A DNA stretch of 64,000 nucleotides from Owenia fusiformis (Eukaryota > Annelida > Polychaeta > Sabellida > Oweniidae): the NCBI GenBank assembly GCA_903813345.2, contig CAIIXF020000005.1, positions 22,323,375-22,387,374 on the forward strand, given 5' to 3'. A program made the position numbers and the translations under genes. How positions within the stretch are numbered: position 1 is the stretch's first letter; the number at the start of each line of letters is the position of its first letter. Shown here one piece after another: positions 11,203 to 24,195 of this stretch. Below the pieces are notes generated by a model, which saw only the letters and a program-made list of their open reading frames with translations, had not been told where the DNA came from and ran no database searches.

Positions 11203-12040
11203 ATATCTTATGACTTAGAAGTTTGTAATCTGTAAAATAATCATAGGATTTATACAAATATTAGCTTAAGAATAAAACATCATCCGAAGAACTTTCTATA
11301 GTATGTCCAAAATTAAAATATTTAACCATTTCATGGAAAACAAAAAGAATACTGCAGAAATAAGGTGGTTTGAAGAGACACAAATGGTTAGATTATTCAT
11401 AAGTTCCAGGAAATGAGACATGTAATTGGACAATTTGCACAATGCATTCAGTCTGCGTTGACCACTAGGAAACTCAGCTTATATAAGGCCTCTAAAATGA
11501 AACTACTTGGGCTTGAGTGAAGGGCTGAATTTAAGCATAAATGAAGTCCTTTGAAGAAGGATCAGAAAAAATTCACTAAGCCACATCATACCATAATCAA
11601 TCAATAAATGTTACCTGTAACCTGTTTGAGATTGATTGAAATATTTGGGATTTATAAGTCCGTGATCTTACTGAATTAAAGTTATGCATTGTCAAAGCTT
11701 TTGTCAATTACATCATGCTTTTATTCAATATTTGCATCCTTAGGCATATATGTTAAATCATGGTTCACTGAGCATGATCCTTCAATAAAACAAATGCTCA
11801 TTTTCAATTAAGGTTTCAATTATGATATTCCATGGTGGTAATAATGCTTAAATCCAGTGTCGTAATAGCTTAATCACAGACGTATTGAATTTGAGCTGGA
11901 GGGTGAATCATTCTTTGTTTTAGAGTATTTCCCTAGTCTAACTGTTTCTTCGCTTCATTGTCAAATATGGACAAATCATTACATCCGTTGAGGCATGTTT
12001 AATTTAATCTTAGGATGTTGTTATCATTTTGAAGGAATGT
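11203..12040. other. Non-coding stretch
   Basis: No gene, element end or tandem repeat recognised; plain AT-rich DNA. Confidence 0.35.
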
Positions 12041-12435
12041 CAAAGGACGATTCTCGGTTTGGAGAACAGTCTCCTGGGCTAATAATTTTTTCATGAAAAA
12101 TATAGAAATATTACCCAAATTAAACTATAAATATTCAAAAGAGGACATTTAAATCCACAAGATGTAAAAATAACAAATTGGTCTGAAGCAGGGATAACGC
12201 TCAATTAGACCGATTCAATAAAATACAAGTCTCGATTTGGGGAAAGAAGTTCATCAGTGTACTGCGCTAATATTTTTTTGCGAAAAATCTGGAAATATCA
12301 CCCAAATTAAATTATGACTATTCAAAAGATGACATTCAAATCTACATTATGTGAAAAAATCAAACTTGTCCGAAGCAGGGATAATGCTCATTTAGATTGA
12401 TGAACTTCGTTCTCCAAACCGAGAATCGTCCTTTG
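12041..12435. mobile_element. MITE with perfect ~27-bp inverted ends and an internal duplication
   Basis: Left end caaaggacgattctcggttt (12041 onward) continues for 27 bases that are the exact inverse of 12409-12435. Inside are two diverged direct copies of a roughly 185-bp segment (about 12065-12220 and 12240-12400), each with 'acccaaattaaa', 'tattcaaaaga' and 'gaagcagggataa'. No coding capacity. Confidence 0.8.
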
Positions 12436-13200
12436 TCAAGAGCTTGGCATTGGGGGCTTAGCGTATTATTGAATATGTATGACATCAGGAGGGAATTATG
12501 TATTAGTACGAAAGAGAATACATTGTGTTGTAATATCATTTATAGCAGCATATATGTAGCTTTGTGTAATACTAAGATTAGCAAGCTGTTCTTCTCAAAG
12601 GGGTACTGTTTTAACATGCAATGGTGTTGAAATCTTTGACACTCCCAACATTGCCCCTCTCATAAATCCCACGTTTACAACTTACCCTTTTAATTGCTTT
12701 AGCTAGATTTCTCTTTTTTAAAAGGAGAGCCACTAGCACCTATGCGAAACCTATTATTTTCGTCTTCAAACACATCTTTGTGACAATTCTTCTGCTATTA
12801 ATACAAGTTGGAAAAACCGAGAATACAGAGGGAGTAAGAGGGCAACCTGTTATAAAATGTAACTTATTATAATTTCATCTGATTTGAAAAGCAGGAGATA
12901 ATCTTTTAATATGATTGTTTCCAGGAGCTTGATATTCAGTCTAATTCAAGATGTGACACTTACATGCAACATATATTATGGTAATATCTCATTGTATTTC
13001 CCAGCTTCCAAAGTGTCTCGAGTGCGAATGATTCCAAAAATATCTCATTGCTAAGCCTTGGGAGACATCTTAACAATCATTATGATAAGTGCACTTGCAT
13101 GCAGACAGTATTTTATTTTTTGTTTTCTTGTTGAAAAAATTAGTATTTTTTGTTGGCTTGAAGAGCCACTATACCATAAGATGCACAATCAATACTCCCT
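12436..13200. other. Non-coding stretch
   Basis: No supported gene. Ordinary AT-rich sequence between a MITE and a 21-bp minisatellite. Confidence 0.35.
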
Positions 13201-13207
13201 GGGTCTC

Positions 13208-13352
13208 TGCTGGACCACATATTCATTTACCTGGACCACATATTCATTTACCTGGACCACATATTCATTTAGCTGGACCACATATTCATTTACCTGGACC
13301 ACATATTCATTTACCTGGACCACATATTCATTTACCTGGACAACATATTCAT
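13208..13352 (+). repeat. 21-bp minisatellite, about 7 copies
   Basis: Unit tggaccacatattcatttacc repeated almost without change. Because 21 is divisible by 3, the array is open in several frames on both strands and gives a 7-residue periodic ORF; I do not regard this as a gene. Confidence 0.92.
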
Positions 13353-13359
13353 TGAGACC

Positions 13360-15460
13360 AAACTTAATGCTAGTAAAATCAGTGATGAGATTAAAGAACA
13401 AAGCTGAGAGGAGGTATATTATATAAGGATAAAGTGATGATTAGTTTCAAGTACATCCAGCCCTCATCATAAACAATGGTGGAAGATATATACTTCTGGA
13501 TCTGAATCTGGCAAACCCTTGAATGAAATATCAGAGAGTTACATACTTTTTATTTTTTAAAATGATCATGAATTATTACGGAATGAAGTAAAATGCATGT
13601 GAACTCAGTCATGTCATCTAAATTGTCTGAAGAATTGCTGAAATAAGACAGGAAGATATTTGAGGTAGGATAGTAAGGATACTTGTATGGTAAGCAAGTT
13701 TACAGGTTTGTAGGGTCCCCCTGGCCAAAAATTCTTTCAAAATCATGCAGTTTTTCACCATTTTGAGCACTTCTCAAGTGATTTTAGCCATATTTGGGCC
13801 AAAATTGTCAACTGAACCCCCCCCCCCCTTTGGCTAATCCTGGCTAGGCCCTGGTATATTAGCAATAGTTGGTTTGATTACACATTCTAATTGAATTTTC
13901 TGATAATGGGATTTATGCTTAGGCATGGAAACCCCAAAGATTATCTAAATCCTGGAGGTCAATGACATTTGGTTGACCAGTCAGTCTATCTCCATATATC
14001 TGTTGCAGGCTATTATTACCCTTTCTGCAAGGAATATTATAAGACATTAAGTGCACACTTTACATAGGTGTAGCCATGGGGGGTGCAATGTAATAATCAT
14101 TAGATAGAAGAAAACAGGAAGAAAAGAGGTTTAAAATGCTTTTTATTTGAACCTTCCAGCTTAATTTTGAAGGAAGTTGCATCAATTTTTGTAAAATTCA
14201 AAATAAATCTTAATTTTTGGCTTGTATATGCCACAATCGCCCCCCCCCCCCCCCCGACTGAAAGCTGTAGGGCAGCTGGGTACTCAAGGTTTTAGAGGTG
14301 TTATCATTCACACCCACATCATTGTTTTTATGATATCAACCAAAGTTATTTCAATACCACATCCCAAAATCTGCATCTGTCATTCTTGTGGCTAATTAGA
14401 TTATGTCTGGAAATAGAATATACATGTATATGAGGAAAAACTGTATAAACAAAATATAATTACCTATAACAAATAAATATTATTATTTTGATGTTAGTTA
14501 GTTACAGTATGTAATACATTAAGCTCATAAATAAACAATGTTAACTAGGTTCTATTTTAAGTTGTATGTACTTTTCAGTGTTATTTTCAAGATTTATAGG
14601 AATTTGCACATTTTGTGTGATTCTTTCATGTTTGATTTTTTCATGATAAAGATATCAACAATTCCAAAGGATATCTGTAATAACAAATGCAACAGTGCAA
14701 TATCCAAAACAACAGCAGGAAAATAAGAACTGATTGAAGCATTTGCTTTGCTACAGCTATCAACAGTAATATTGCCAGTTAGTAAGGTATACATGCTCTA
14801 AAGGGTGTTTGCCAGTGAACCAATAGGTTTTGGAGCTATGCTTTTGGTGGTGCAATCAGTGTCTTGCTGGCTGTGGAAACAGCAGTATGGTTGTTGAGGA
14901 ACTGTGAATCGTACACCATAGCGCACTTACACGGTCATTACATGATATCGTGGGCTGTAAATGAATAATTGGAGATATTTAGAACATTTATGAGCGCTAG
15001 GGAAGTGTATTGTCAAAGTTAGATTTGGGAGTTGACTTGTATTATAGGAACATACAGGATTTGATTGTGCAGCTTTACTTTGGATTTCAGGATTTTGTTT
15101 ACTATGTTATTGAAATTAGGTAAGTGAAACGAACAGCATGATAAAATATGTATCCTGTTTGAACTTTTTTAGTTGGCATTTGTTTTAGTAATTTCATAAG
15201 AGCCTAATTTGCCTCAAGTGACATTTAAAAGTACATGTTTGATTGTTTAATGTTTTTTAGGCTAAAACAAATCACTCAAGATTGAAACAAACCATATTGT
15301 ATTTTTTGTCTATTTTGTACATATTTTTTATCCATATTGTTCAATTTTTCAAAAACTGTCCACAGTTTATTCATGCTGAGTTAGATAAGTTTGGGCCTTG
15401 TCATCATAATTGTAATATAGCATGTTATCCAGTATACAAAATGTCATGATGGTCATGCAT
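13360..15460. other. Non-coding stretch with C-runs; possible leader exon at its end
   Basis: C-runs lie at about 13819-13829 and 14240-14256. A strong 5' splice site (attag then gtaagt, exon end 15119) closes a less AT-rich segment (about 14820-15119) that could be a leader exon, but nothing proves transcription. No ORF of note. Confidence 0.3.
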
Positions 15461-15600
15461 TAAAATGCAAAATAGGGTGGAAAGGAGAGGACAGAGCAAG
15501 AATTAAAATACATAAGGATGAAGTTGATACTCTAAATCATACAGAAATGCAAGAAAATCAATTAGGTTATTCAAATTTTAGAGAGAAATGGAGCATTCGG
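15440..15600 (+). repeat. Dispersed ~200-bp repeat, copy near 15.5 kb
   Basis: Shares in order 'catgcattaaaatgcaaaat', 'gatgaagttgatactctaaat', 'agaaatgcaagaaaatca' and 'ttattcaaattttagagaga' with the copies listed below. Confidence 0.7.
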
Positions 15601-18600
15601 TAGATGCCAGTTTGTTATTTAAAGGGTGTTGTTTAACTGCAATATTATTTGAGGATACCCTTTGGTGGTACATGGTCATGCTAATTGTGCTTTGTTGGAA
15701 ATTAACTAACATTACAAATAGACTTTTTATATTTGGGAAGATGATGCCTTTTCAAAAGTTATGTGACAATCTAGAGAGTGGAGCAGGTGTAAAAAGTGAA
15801 CATCTGTATTATATTCATAAAAACTACATTTTGCAAAATTCAACAGTAGGCTTCTTTGTTTACATATGGCTTAAATAATGATTGATTTTACAATAATGAA
15901 ATCTTGATATAAGTTATTTATTTTTCAAAAATTAAATTGAGCTACATATACAAGTTCTCATGTTTTTTCCTTGGGTTGTTAATTGTATGTTAAGTTGCCA
16001 GGTATATCTTTTTGCGTGTAATTAACGTCTTGGAAGGTGAGGGTCCAAATGCTTAAAGCAAAAGTCTTAACCCCTTGTTGTGATTATAAAGATACATACC
16101 ATCCCATAAATAAAATGTAGTAGGCAGTCATGTTTCAAAACAAAGAATATGAATGAAAATATAGGAATTCGCAGGAAATAAAATGAATAGACATGAAGCT
16201 GATACTTTTAATTATATGAAAATGTTAAAAATACTTTAGAGTATAATATCTGAAAATGTACCTGAGCAGCCAGATAATATCAAATGGGTATATCTCATCT
16301 TAGGTTGTACACATCTTGGCAATTATTGTTGTCATGTGATTTTGTTGATTGCAGAAAGAGGAAATAACTAAAAAAATAAAGTACACTTACAGTAGATGAA
16401 AATATAAACGTACTGTAGATCAAGAACTCTGTTTTAAACTGTAAATCAAATTTTTTTCTTCAAATTGATTGCTATACATGTAGTTTTGTTATACTGCACA
16501 GTTGTACTAATTCTAAATGAAAGTACAATTAGATTATATCATCTCAGCTGGAAGTCAATATTTGGTTTTATTGGTTAATATGGTATATTGGGGTTTGCAT
16601 GTATTACTCCAAGCACTTCCTAATTATATTTGTTGTTAACTGGAAAAGCAAGGTCAACTTTTAGTTTGACTTTGACAATACATGTTGTCCATATTAGGGC
16701 ACGAAGTATCTGACTTTTGGTCAAAATATTTTGAATTTTTCTGTTTTACACAAGTTAAGTACATGTAGGTTTGTTATAAATTTATTACATTATTTATGCA
16801 TTTTGACAAGTTTATAAGAGATTGTCACATCTTTCTGTTTTTAAAGTTTCAAATGGATTGTTTCCTTCTAACAGCAATGGGTTGGATATGAACTAACCTT
16901 TTCATGGTTTACGGTGCCTGGCAATAGATATTTTTGGATGATATTGTTTCTATAGCAACCTTGCATCTTTTGAGACACAAATACCTTGATGGACCAAGAT
17001 ATGAAGCACAACCAGTTGCCTCATTGCTGGACATTCCAGGAAAATTAGCTTAATAGTATTTAGTAGACTTATTAATAGAAGGGCCTACTGGGACTAAATA
17101 TAAGCTAGGAAAATAAACATTTGTGTTAATACCCAAGGTCTTAAGAATTCTCATTGATTATAGATTCATTGATATCTCTGAGAGATGTTTTTTTCTTCAT
17201 GTACAATACAGGTTGGGGAATAATTTCCATCTTTATGTTTGGTACTATGTTTGGCTATGTGGATCCCCTAATGATTCAGACTTTATTTCATGCATTTATT
17301 TCATAGTTTGGTTCTGCTTTAACCCATCAGGGTCAGCATTGACATTAGCCATGTTAGATGATGTGGTGCTTCAAGGTTGTCTGGGATTGTTAGATTCTTG
17401 TTGAAATAATAGCATTGTGTTCATATTTTAGAATGCAATGTAAGAATGAGAATGATAATTGTTAATTGTTAATAAATGCATGAAAATGTCCCTTTCTATA
17501 GTTTTTTGATTTTGCTTTTTTAAAAGAGAGCTTTATCTACACTCTTGGCCTCTAGGCCTTACAATAGAAATGAGGTAATTTGGCCCAAGTTTAGTAGGAA
17601 ATGTGTTGCAAACATGTCTATTTTAGATGTGGGAATGTTCATGATAATTGTTAACATCTTCTTCAGATGGTAGTCCTGGCTTGAATATCCCTCATCTTAT
17701 CACATGTCTAAATTACACAAATGGTTAATTTTCATAAGTTATCTGTGCTAATGATTATAATACATTGATATGGCATAATCTGATAATCTTTGCTAATCCA
17801 AGGGGGATAGCACCCCTATGTCTTAATGGTGATATCTACCACCCATGTCTGGGAACTTAAGATGTGGTCTATGTGACCACTGGCCAGAATATTTCTCATG
17901 TCTCCCAGTGATGAGACTTGATGGAATCTTTCCATGAAGTCCACAAAGATAGCCATCCTCATCAGTTTGATTTTCAATCAAAAACACTTCATTCCTTGGT
18001 TACCCAAGATACAAGATAGCAACTCAAACAAAAACCCTAGGTCAACAGTAACTGATTATAAGAATGAGGGAGGGGTGGGTTGTTAACGGTTCAAATGCTA
18101 AACTCAATCTTATTAGTATATCATAACTATTAGTGTTAAGTTGCAGATGATCTGTGTTTTTATACTAAAAACATGTTCTGGATATGACACATTTTCCTGA
18201 TGAAAACATATTGTACAAATTGATTCTTCATGACTTGCGAATATATTCATGACTCTCTATATATGACTTGTGCCAATTTTAAAATTATTTGATACTAGCA
18301 AATTATGTGGTCAAGTTTTAAAACATGAAATATGGTAGAAAATAGTGAAATAGGCATGAACTATCGTTAACAGGCATATGGTTAATACTCTAATTTTTAT
18401 AGAAGTCTAAAAACAGGTACTTTATTCAAATTTAAAGAGGCACTCATGCAAAATAAATTGGAGCAAAATCTATTCAAATGCTAATTTGGTAATTATTTTT
18501 CAGCTGATGGGTCTGATATTTGGAATATAACAAATGCACAACTTGAGGTTTCTCTACATGAGGAAACCAATCATGATCTTGGGTAGTTTTAGGATCCGTT

Positions 18601-19740
18601 ATCAGAGGAAGCAGAAGTCTATTTCAAGTATCAGTCTTGACATGACACAGAACAGTTTGTGTCCTTCTGACATACAGATACGATGGTCAAGGTTTGCATT
18701 TGTATTGTTATCAGTTCCAGTAAAAAGTACAGATATACATATACAAAATATATACATTGTATATTACACACAAAATATTCTTGTTTCTGGATCACACTGC
18801 CTTGTTACAAAAAATGTCTAGAAAAAGATGAATTTTAAATAAAGGGACCATGAAACAAAATTTTTTTCCTGACCTTATGGTGAAAAGAATGTTATTCCAG
18901 CTTAACAGAGTCACATTTGTCTTATAACCTTTCTTTCCTTTGAGAATTGAAATGAAATAATTGGAACTGAATCTTTATCAAAGTAGTAAAACTCTTCTAA
19001 TTTCCAATTCATTTATTTCTAACAGATTTCCCTTTCTATCACTTTTCTATTCTTTTGTTTATGTTATTCTTTAGGTGATAGGCAACATGTCTCCTTTTTG
19101 CAATTACAGAGCACTTGAGATAAATTTTCAATTGTTTTAACTCATTGGCTTCTACAGGTTATAAAGCACATGTTTATATAACATTAACAGCTGTATAAAC
19201 ACAACAAGATTTATTTAGTTTTTCATTAGAAGAATCTCAGGTTTTGATAATTCTAAATATTGTTTTAAGGAGTTTATTAAGGGGTCTATTGTGATTGTTT
19301 CTATTATTCAAGGAGTCTCCTTTGTTTCTGTTAATCCTCTTATATGTACCTTATCAGCAATTTGTGTTAATCCTGTGTTATTATGCTCTTATAATGTTTG
19401 TTAATCCCTTGTTATGGCATTCTTGGAGCATTTAGCTTCTGAGACAGGGCTATAAATGAATTGTCATGGTGACCCCATTTTAAATGTGAAATATAGTTAC
19501 AAATAGTGATGCAGTTCAAATGGAGGGAATAGACATAAAGCAAAAAATTATACAGAAATGCAAGAAAATCATATATACTTCTTTCTAATTTAACATTTTA
19601 GAGTTGAGTAGAATAAGCTTGTTATTTTAAAGGCACATTTCTGAAGCTATTGGTCAATATATATATATCTTTTATTGACTCTTTTAGATGTCATATCAAT
19701 GACATATTAGTCACTAAGGTAGAGCATTTCTTCCCATTGT
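15601..19740. other. Non-coding stretch with two weak copies of the dispersed repeat
   Basis: No gene recognised. Degenerate copies of the dispersed repeat appear at about 16130-16235 ('aataaaatgaatagacatgaag') and 19475-19640 ('acagaaatgcaagaaaatca'). Everything else is plain AT-rich sequence. Confidence 0.4.
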
Positions 19741-19955
19741 CGAGTTGAAGAACTGGTATCTTTATCCTGGCTAGAACCATAGACAATTCTAGCCAGCGCC
19801 AGCCTTTTATCGAGTTAGCAGCACTCTAGTAATCGCCGGTACAGGTCAGCAGTCATAGGTCAAAGACAAATCACAAGAAGTGCTGTGACCTGGGTTTGAA
19901 CCCAAGACCTCTACTTTTAAATCCAAGACACATAAAGACATGACTCAAAGCAACC
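19740..19955 (-). repeat. Possible tRNA-derived SINE-like element
   Basis: The - strand carries ggtcttgggttcaaaccc, close to a polymerase III B-box/T-arm (GGTTCAAANCC). The segment is richer in GC than its surroundings and also has a perfect 10-bp hairpin (ctggctagaa at 19767-19776 with ttctagccag at 19787-19796). I could not fold a full tRNA, so this is a relic or a SINE head at best. Confidence 0.35.
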
Positions 19956-22260
19956 TCCTTATTAATGGATCATTTTACTATGAGAAACATTTTCACTTAT
20001 TTTAAAATGATCTGCTTGTAAATGGAAAATCTATAGCAAAAAGTCAAAGTTTTGAGCTACTTAGTTGATCTATAGCCCTGAGTTCTTCATTTGCAGCCAC
20101 ACAGTATTAAATAATCAAAGGTTTGTTGTTTTAGCTTCTACCAATGAAATCCTATGATTGAACTTCCAATGTTCAAAGTTTCCTCAATCGCTGATATAAC
20201 CGGAAATGATTCACGAAACCTGATTAAAACTCAAGGATTTACTTTCCAATTATTTGCATGGAAAATTGATGACCATTGTCAGCCTCGCTAAATTACAACT
20301 CATATCAAAATGAGTTAATTCCAAAAAATGAAAGAAGTCGGGGAAATAATGAAGTTGACTCCAATATATTTGTGAATCTCTGAAAGGTTTCAATAAGAGG
20401 CTGAACTAAGAAAATACTTATACATGCATATGTTATTAGGAACACTTATTGAAGAAAAAATTAAGGAGTAATTGAAGTAAAGGAGTAATTAACATAAAAG
20501 TAAGCTCGAGATTTATTTATTTTTATTGATGCAAACATAAGAAATTGAATCATTGCATAATTTGGGGAATTTTCAGTTTGTGGTCATTAGACCATGTTCT
20601 CCTTCTCAAGAGAAGTGGTATATTTCCTCTCTGAGAATAGTAGTTTCTGAAAGTTAAACGTGGGACATGTAATATATCTGTTAGACAGTGTTGAGAAGAT
20701 TCTTTCTTATAATTTTATTTTGGATCTTTAAAAGAGAACTTCATCTAATGTATACCCAGTGAAGTATTTTAAAGAAAGTAGCTTATAAAGCCAATGATAT
20801 TCTACCTTAATAGTATTTGGTGTTGGCATGCAAAGTGACTTTGTTTCTCTTTGCTACTCCCACCCCATGTTTGGTTCCACAAACACTGGTTTAGGATATG
20901 TTACATATGGGGGTGAAAATGTTTTGTAACAATGAATTTATACATTGGTTTCCCCTAAACAAATATAAATCATATTATTGATGATATAAGCCTATTACTA
21001 TAAGTAAACTGGAGACTCTCAAGACTGATTAGAGACGGGACCTGAATACAAATGATAGCATCATTTACAAGTACAACAAATAAAACATTGACATTCTTAC
21101 GTCAAGTCTCTGATCCTGAGTCTTTATCTGGATCCTGAACCAGAATATGTTTGGAGTAGATAATGTCAAGTATAGGGGTGATATATGCACTTAATCCATA
21201 ACTATGTATTGGCAAATAATCATTTCAAATATGTATGTATTCTGAAATGTTTTCTTGTTATACCTCTTGTACTGACATCTTTTAAAATTTGAAACCTGTT
21301 TCTGTATTTTTCAAAGGTTGCCTCCTATGCTTTCTGATCTATATTGTGTGTCATTCCTATGACATTTTTGCTTTGAGTATTTTATGAGAACATACAACAT
21401 AATCCTCACATACAAAAGTTACAGTTTATTTATGTTTATTTCAAGCACATAGTCCTGTCTATGACCTATCACTCACTGACATTCTTTATGTACATTTACC
21501 AGGTCTGTTTATTTTTGCTGATTAGCAAGATTTCATTTTGACAGAAGTACATGATGCAGAAAACAGCAATACAACTACTGGATATACTGTCTGCATGTTC
21601 ATGTCTGTCCGTATGCTTTTACTCATAGTGGGTGATGTAGATCTAGTGATAAACATTCTGGAGGATCTATTTTGGCTGTTTTACCCTGTAAATATCCATT
21701 CTGGTGCATCTCTAACATATAACCTCTTGGCCTCATTGAGGGCATGGAAAACTATGCAGTTAAATCTAGAAAGATTAGGAAGGAAGAAACCACAAGATGT
21801 CATTATGACCAGTCTATTATGTTGCATGAGAATATATTGTACATGTTCATTGTGTATTATTTTTTCTCTGAGAGAAACTCCAGATACCAGATTGTAAGAC
21901 TATAGGAATCTTTTCAACTTTCAAGTGGTCTTATTGTCATATGGAACAACTTTTCAAAAGATTTCAGCCAATATAACATCAATTAGCTCCTTTTCTCAAA
22001 TATATTTCCAGAAATCAGGAACTGTTCAAACTTTGGTAAGCAGCACTAGATCAACAGAGAAGTTGCAATCCGCAATCCATCATTCCTCATGGACTAAACA
22101 AATATTATTCACTTAGCAGAGCCTAATTTCCTAATGTCCTGAAGTTGATTTCATCTTCTACAAACATTCATGAAGAAGGTAAGAATGAGATTCACTTTTG
22201 AGATTTTTTGTAATAACACAAATAAGTTTGTAAAACCATCTTAAATGAATTGGAGTAATT
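19956..22260. other. Non-coding stretch
   Basis: ORFs of up to 119 codons (21538-21897) have no recognisable domain and begin at a non-ATG codon. Nothing else stands out. Confidence 0.35.
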
Positions 22261-22267
22261 TACTGTA

Positions 22268-22890
22268 TGATAATAGAAGGGCAGGAGAGGTATGACATAT
22301 AAACCACTGAAATGTGTATAAATAGAGGGGCAGGAGAGGTATGACAGATAAACCATTGAAATGTGTATAAATAGAGGGACAGGAGAGGTATGACATATAA
22401 ACCACTGAAATGTGTATAAATGGAGGGGTGGGAGAGGTATAACAGATAAACCATTGAAATGTGTATAAATAGAGGGGTGGGAGAGGTATGACAGATAAAC
22501 CATTGAAATGTGTATAAATGGAGGGGTGGGAGAGGTATGACAGATAAACCATTGAAATGTGTATAAATAGAGGGACAGGAGAGGTATGACATATAAACCA
22601 CTGAAATGTGTATAAATAGAGGGGTGGGAGAGGTATGACAGATAAACCATTGAAATGTGTATAAATAGAGGGGCAGGAGAGGTATGACAGATAAACCATT
22701 GAAATGTGTATAAATAGAGGGACAGGAGAGGTATGACATATAAACCACTGAAATGTGTATAAATAGAGGGGTGGGAGAGGTATGACAGATAAACCATTGA
22801 AATGTGTATAAATAGAGGGGTGGGAGAGGTATGACAGATAAACCATTGAAATGTGTATAAATAGAGGGGCAGGAGAGGTATGACAGATAG
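22268..22890. repeat. 49-bp satellite, about 13 copies
   Basis: The unit contains aatgtgtataaatagagg, ggagaggtatgacagataaa and ccattg. Two variants, 'agataaaccattg' and 'atataaaccactg', recur in a mixed order, together with ggcagg, gacagg and ggtggg versions. Each unit holds a TATAAATA word. Since 49 is not a multiple of 3 and no stop falls in the unit on the - strand, all three - strand frames are open for over 600 bp. Confidence 0.95.
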
Positions 22891-23594
22891 AACACTGATG
22901 ATTATTATTTGATGTAGCCTGTCTGCATTTGGAATATATAGCCAGAAGGTTATGAATACACCCCCCCCCCCCCAACCTGCAATTTTAAATTTACATTCAA
23001 ACTCCCTTTAAGCCACATTTGAGATAACATCTTCTTCATAGTTTTAACTAAAGTAGTCAGAGGAGAATATGACTAGCTGATCTCTTGGGTAAAGGGATTG
23101 ATACCTGTGTTCCTTATGTCAGTAACAAATAATGCAACATTTTGGTGGCAAGTAGCATTGATCTCATGGAGAAGGCGCATAAACTTTTGGGTTCTGACCA
23201 GTGATTATGTCTTAGATATCCCATCATGCATTGAATACCTTGCAAGATTTTTCAATTATGATTGGTTTAGAAAGGTCACATGTCTAGTGATTTAACTTAA
23301 CATTCTGTTCCCATCAGCTTTCACTTGAGATATCAATTAAAGAAATGATTCCATTCATTTTAAACAAATTGAAAATAAATGGTCATATTTATTTACCTGC
23401 GAATTTGTTCACATTCACAGCATGTGAACAAATGATGGGATTTTCAAGTGGATTTCAAAAAATTGTTTTGTTTTGCATTGATACGATCTAATGGAACAAA
23501 AATAAAACCTGGGAGTTTTGTATTTAGTAAAGATTCAATAGTATAAAAGCAAACAAAGTCTGTTTCAGTTATAAACCTGTAAGTAATATTTCAT

Positions 23595-23760
23595 GGAAGC
23601 CATGTTTTGAATCATCAAATTTTAAGGTAGTGTAGAAATAGCAAGAAATTCGGTGAACAGGCATGAAGTTGACATTTAAAATTGTATAAAAATGAGAACA
23701 AATGAGTTCATTCATGAGAGAAATGGCATGGAATAAGCATGAGCAGACATAAGCTGGGCT
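23595..23760 (+). repeat. Dispersed ~200-bp repeat, copy near 23.7 kb
   Basis: One of the best preserved right halves: 'gtgaacaggcatgaagttga', 'attcatgagagaaatggcat' and 'ggaataagcatgagcagaca' in order. Confidence 0.75.
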
Positions 23761-24044
23761 CAAATATGAGAATGTGTCTAGTAAACTTAGAACTGAACAT
23801 GCCTTTGGCCATTCATCCATTGAATAGTGTGTTCATTTCAGAAAATATAAAAAATAAAAGAGCTTTGATCTCAGTGGCGGTAAAAGACCTGGAGAGTAGT
23901 GCTACATTGATGAGACACCCTTCAATGAGCTGAATGTAAAAGATTTTTAAAGGAAGCTAGGCATCCAAAGGAACTATTTCTTCTGAAGGATTATTTGACT
24001 TATCTAGAGATTACATTAACTTAATTATGCTCAAGATTTCTCTC

Positions 24045-24195
24045 TAACCATGTTATATTCCATGCTGTATCTCTCTGAAAGTGACTTATGTTTTACAATT
24101 TAGAGTGTAGAATATATATATACTTCATGCCTATTTAATACCTTGCTAAGTCTTTCTAATTTCCCCTATTTTGCATTCCAAAATGTGTTGACTTA
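24045..24195 (-). repeat. Dispersed ~200-bp repeat, inverted copy near 24.1 kb
   Basis: Read on the - strand it gives 'gaatgcaaaataggggaaat', 'agcaaggtattaaataggca', 'tgaagta' and 'actctaaattgtaaaaca' before 'agagagatacagcatggaat'. Confidence 0.7.

Noticed and set aside
13058-13426. Repetitive ORFs over the 21-bp array
   Set aside because: Periodic peptides in several frames and both strands; no gene signals.
21538-21897. 119-codon ORF
   Set aside because: Non-ATG start, no recognisable domain, composition like the surrounding non-coding DNA.
22268-22890. CRISPR-like regular repeats
   Set aside because: Direct tandem units without unique spacers, in an animal genome; the same holds for the other arrays.
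22192-22975. Three overlapping - strand ORFs of about 200-244 codons
   Set aside because: They are frames through a 49-bp satellite without stops; the protein is purely periodic and no splice or start context supports it.
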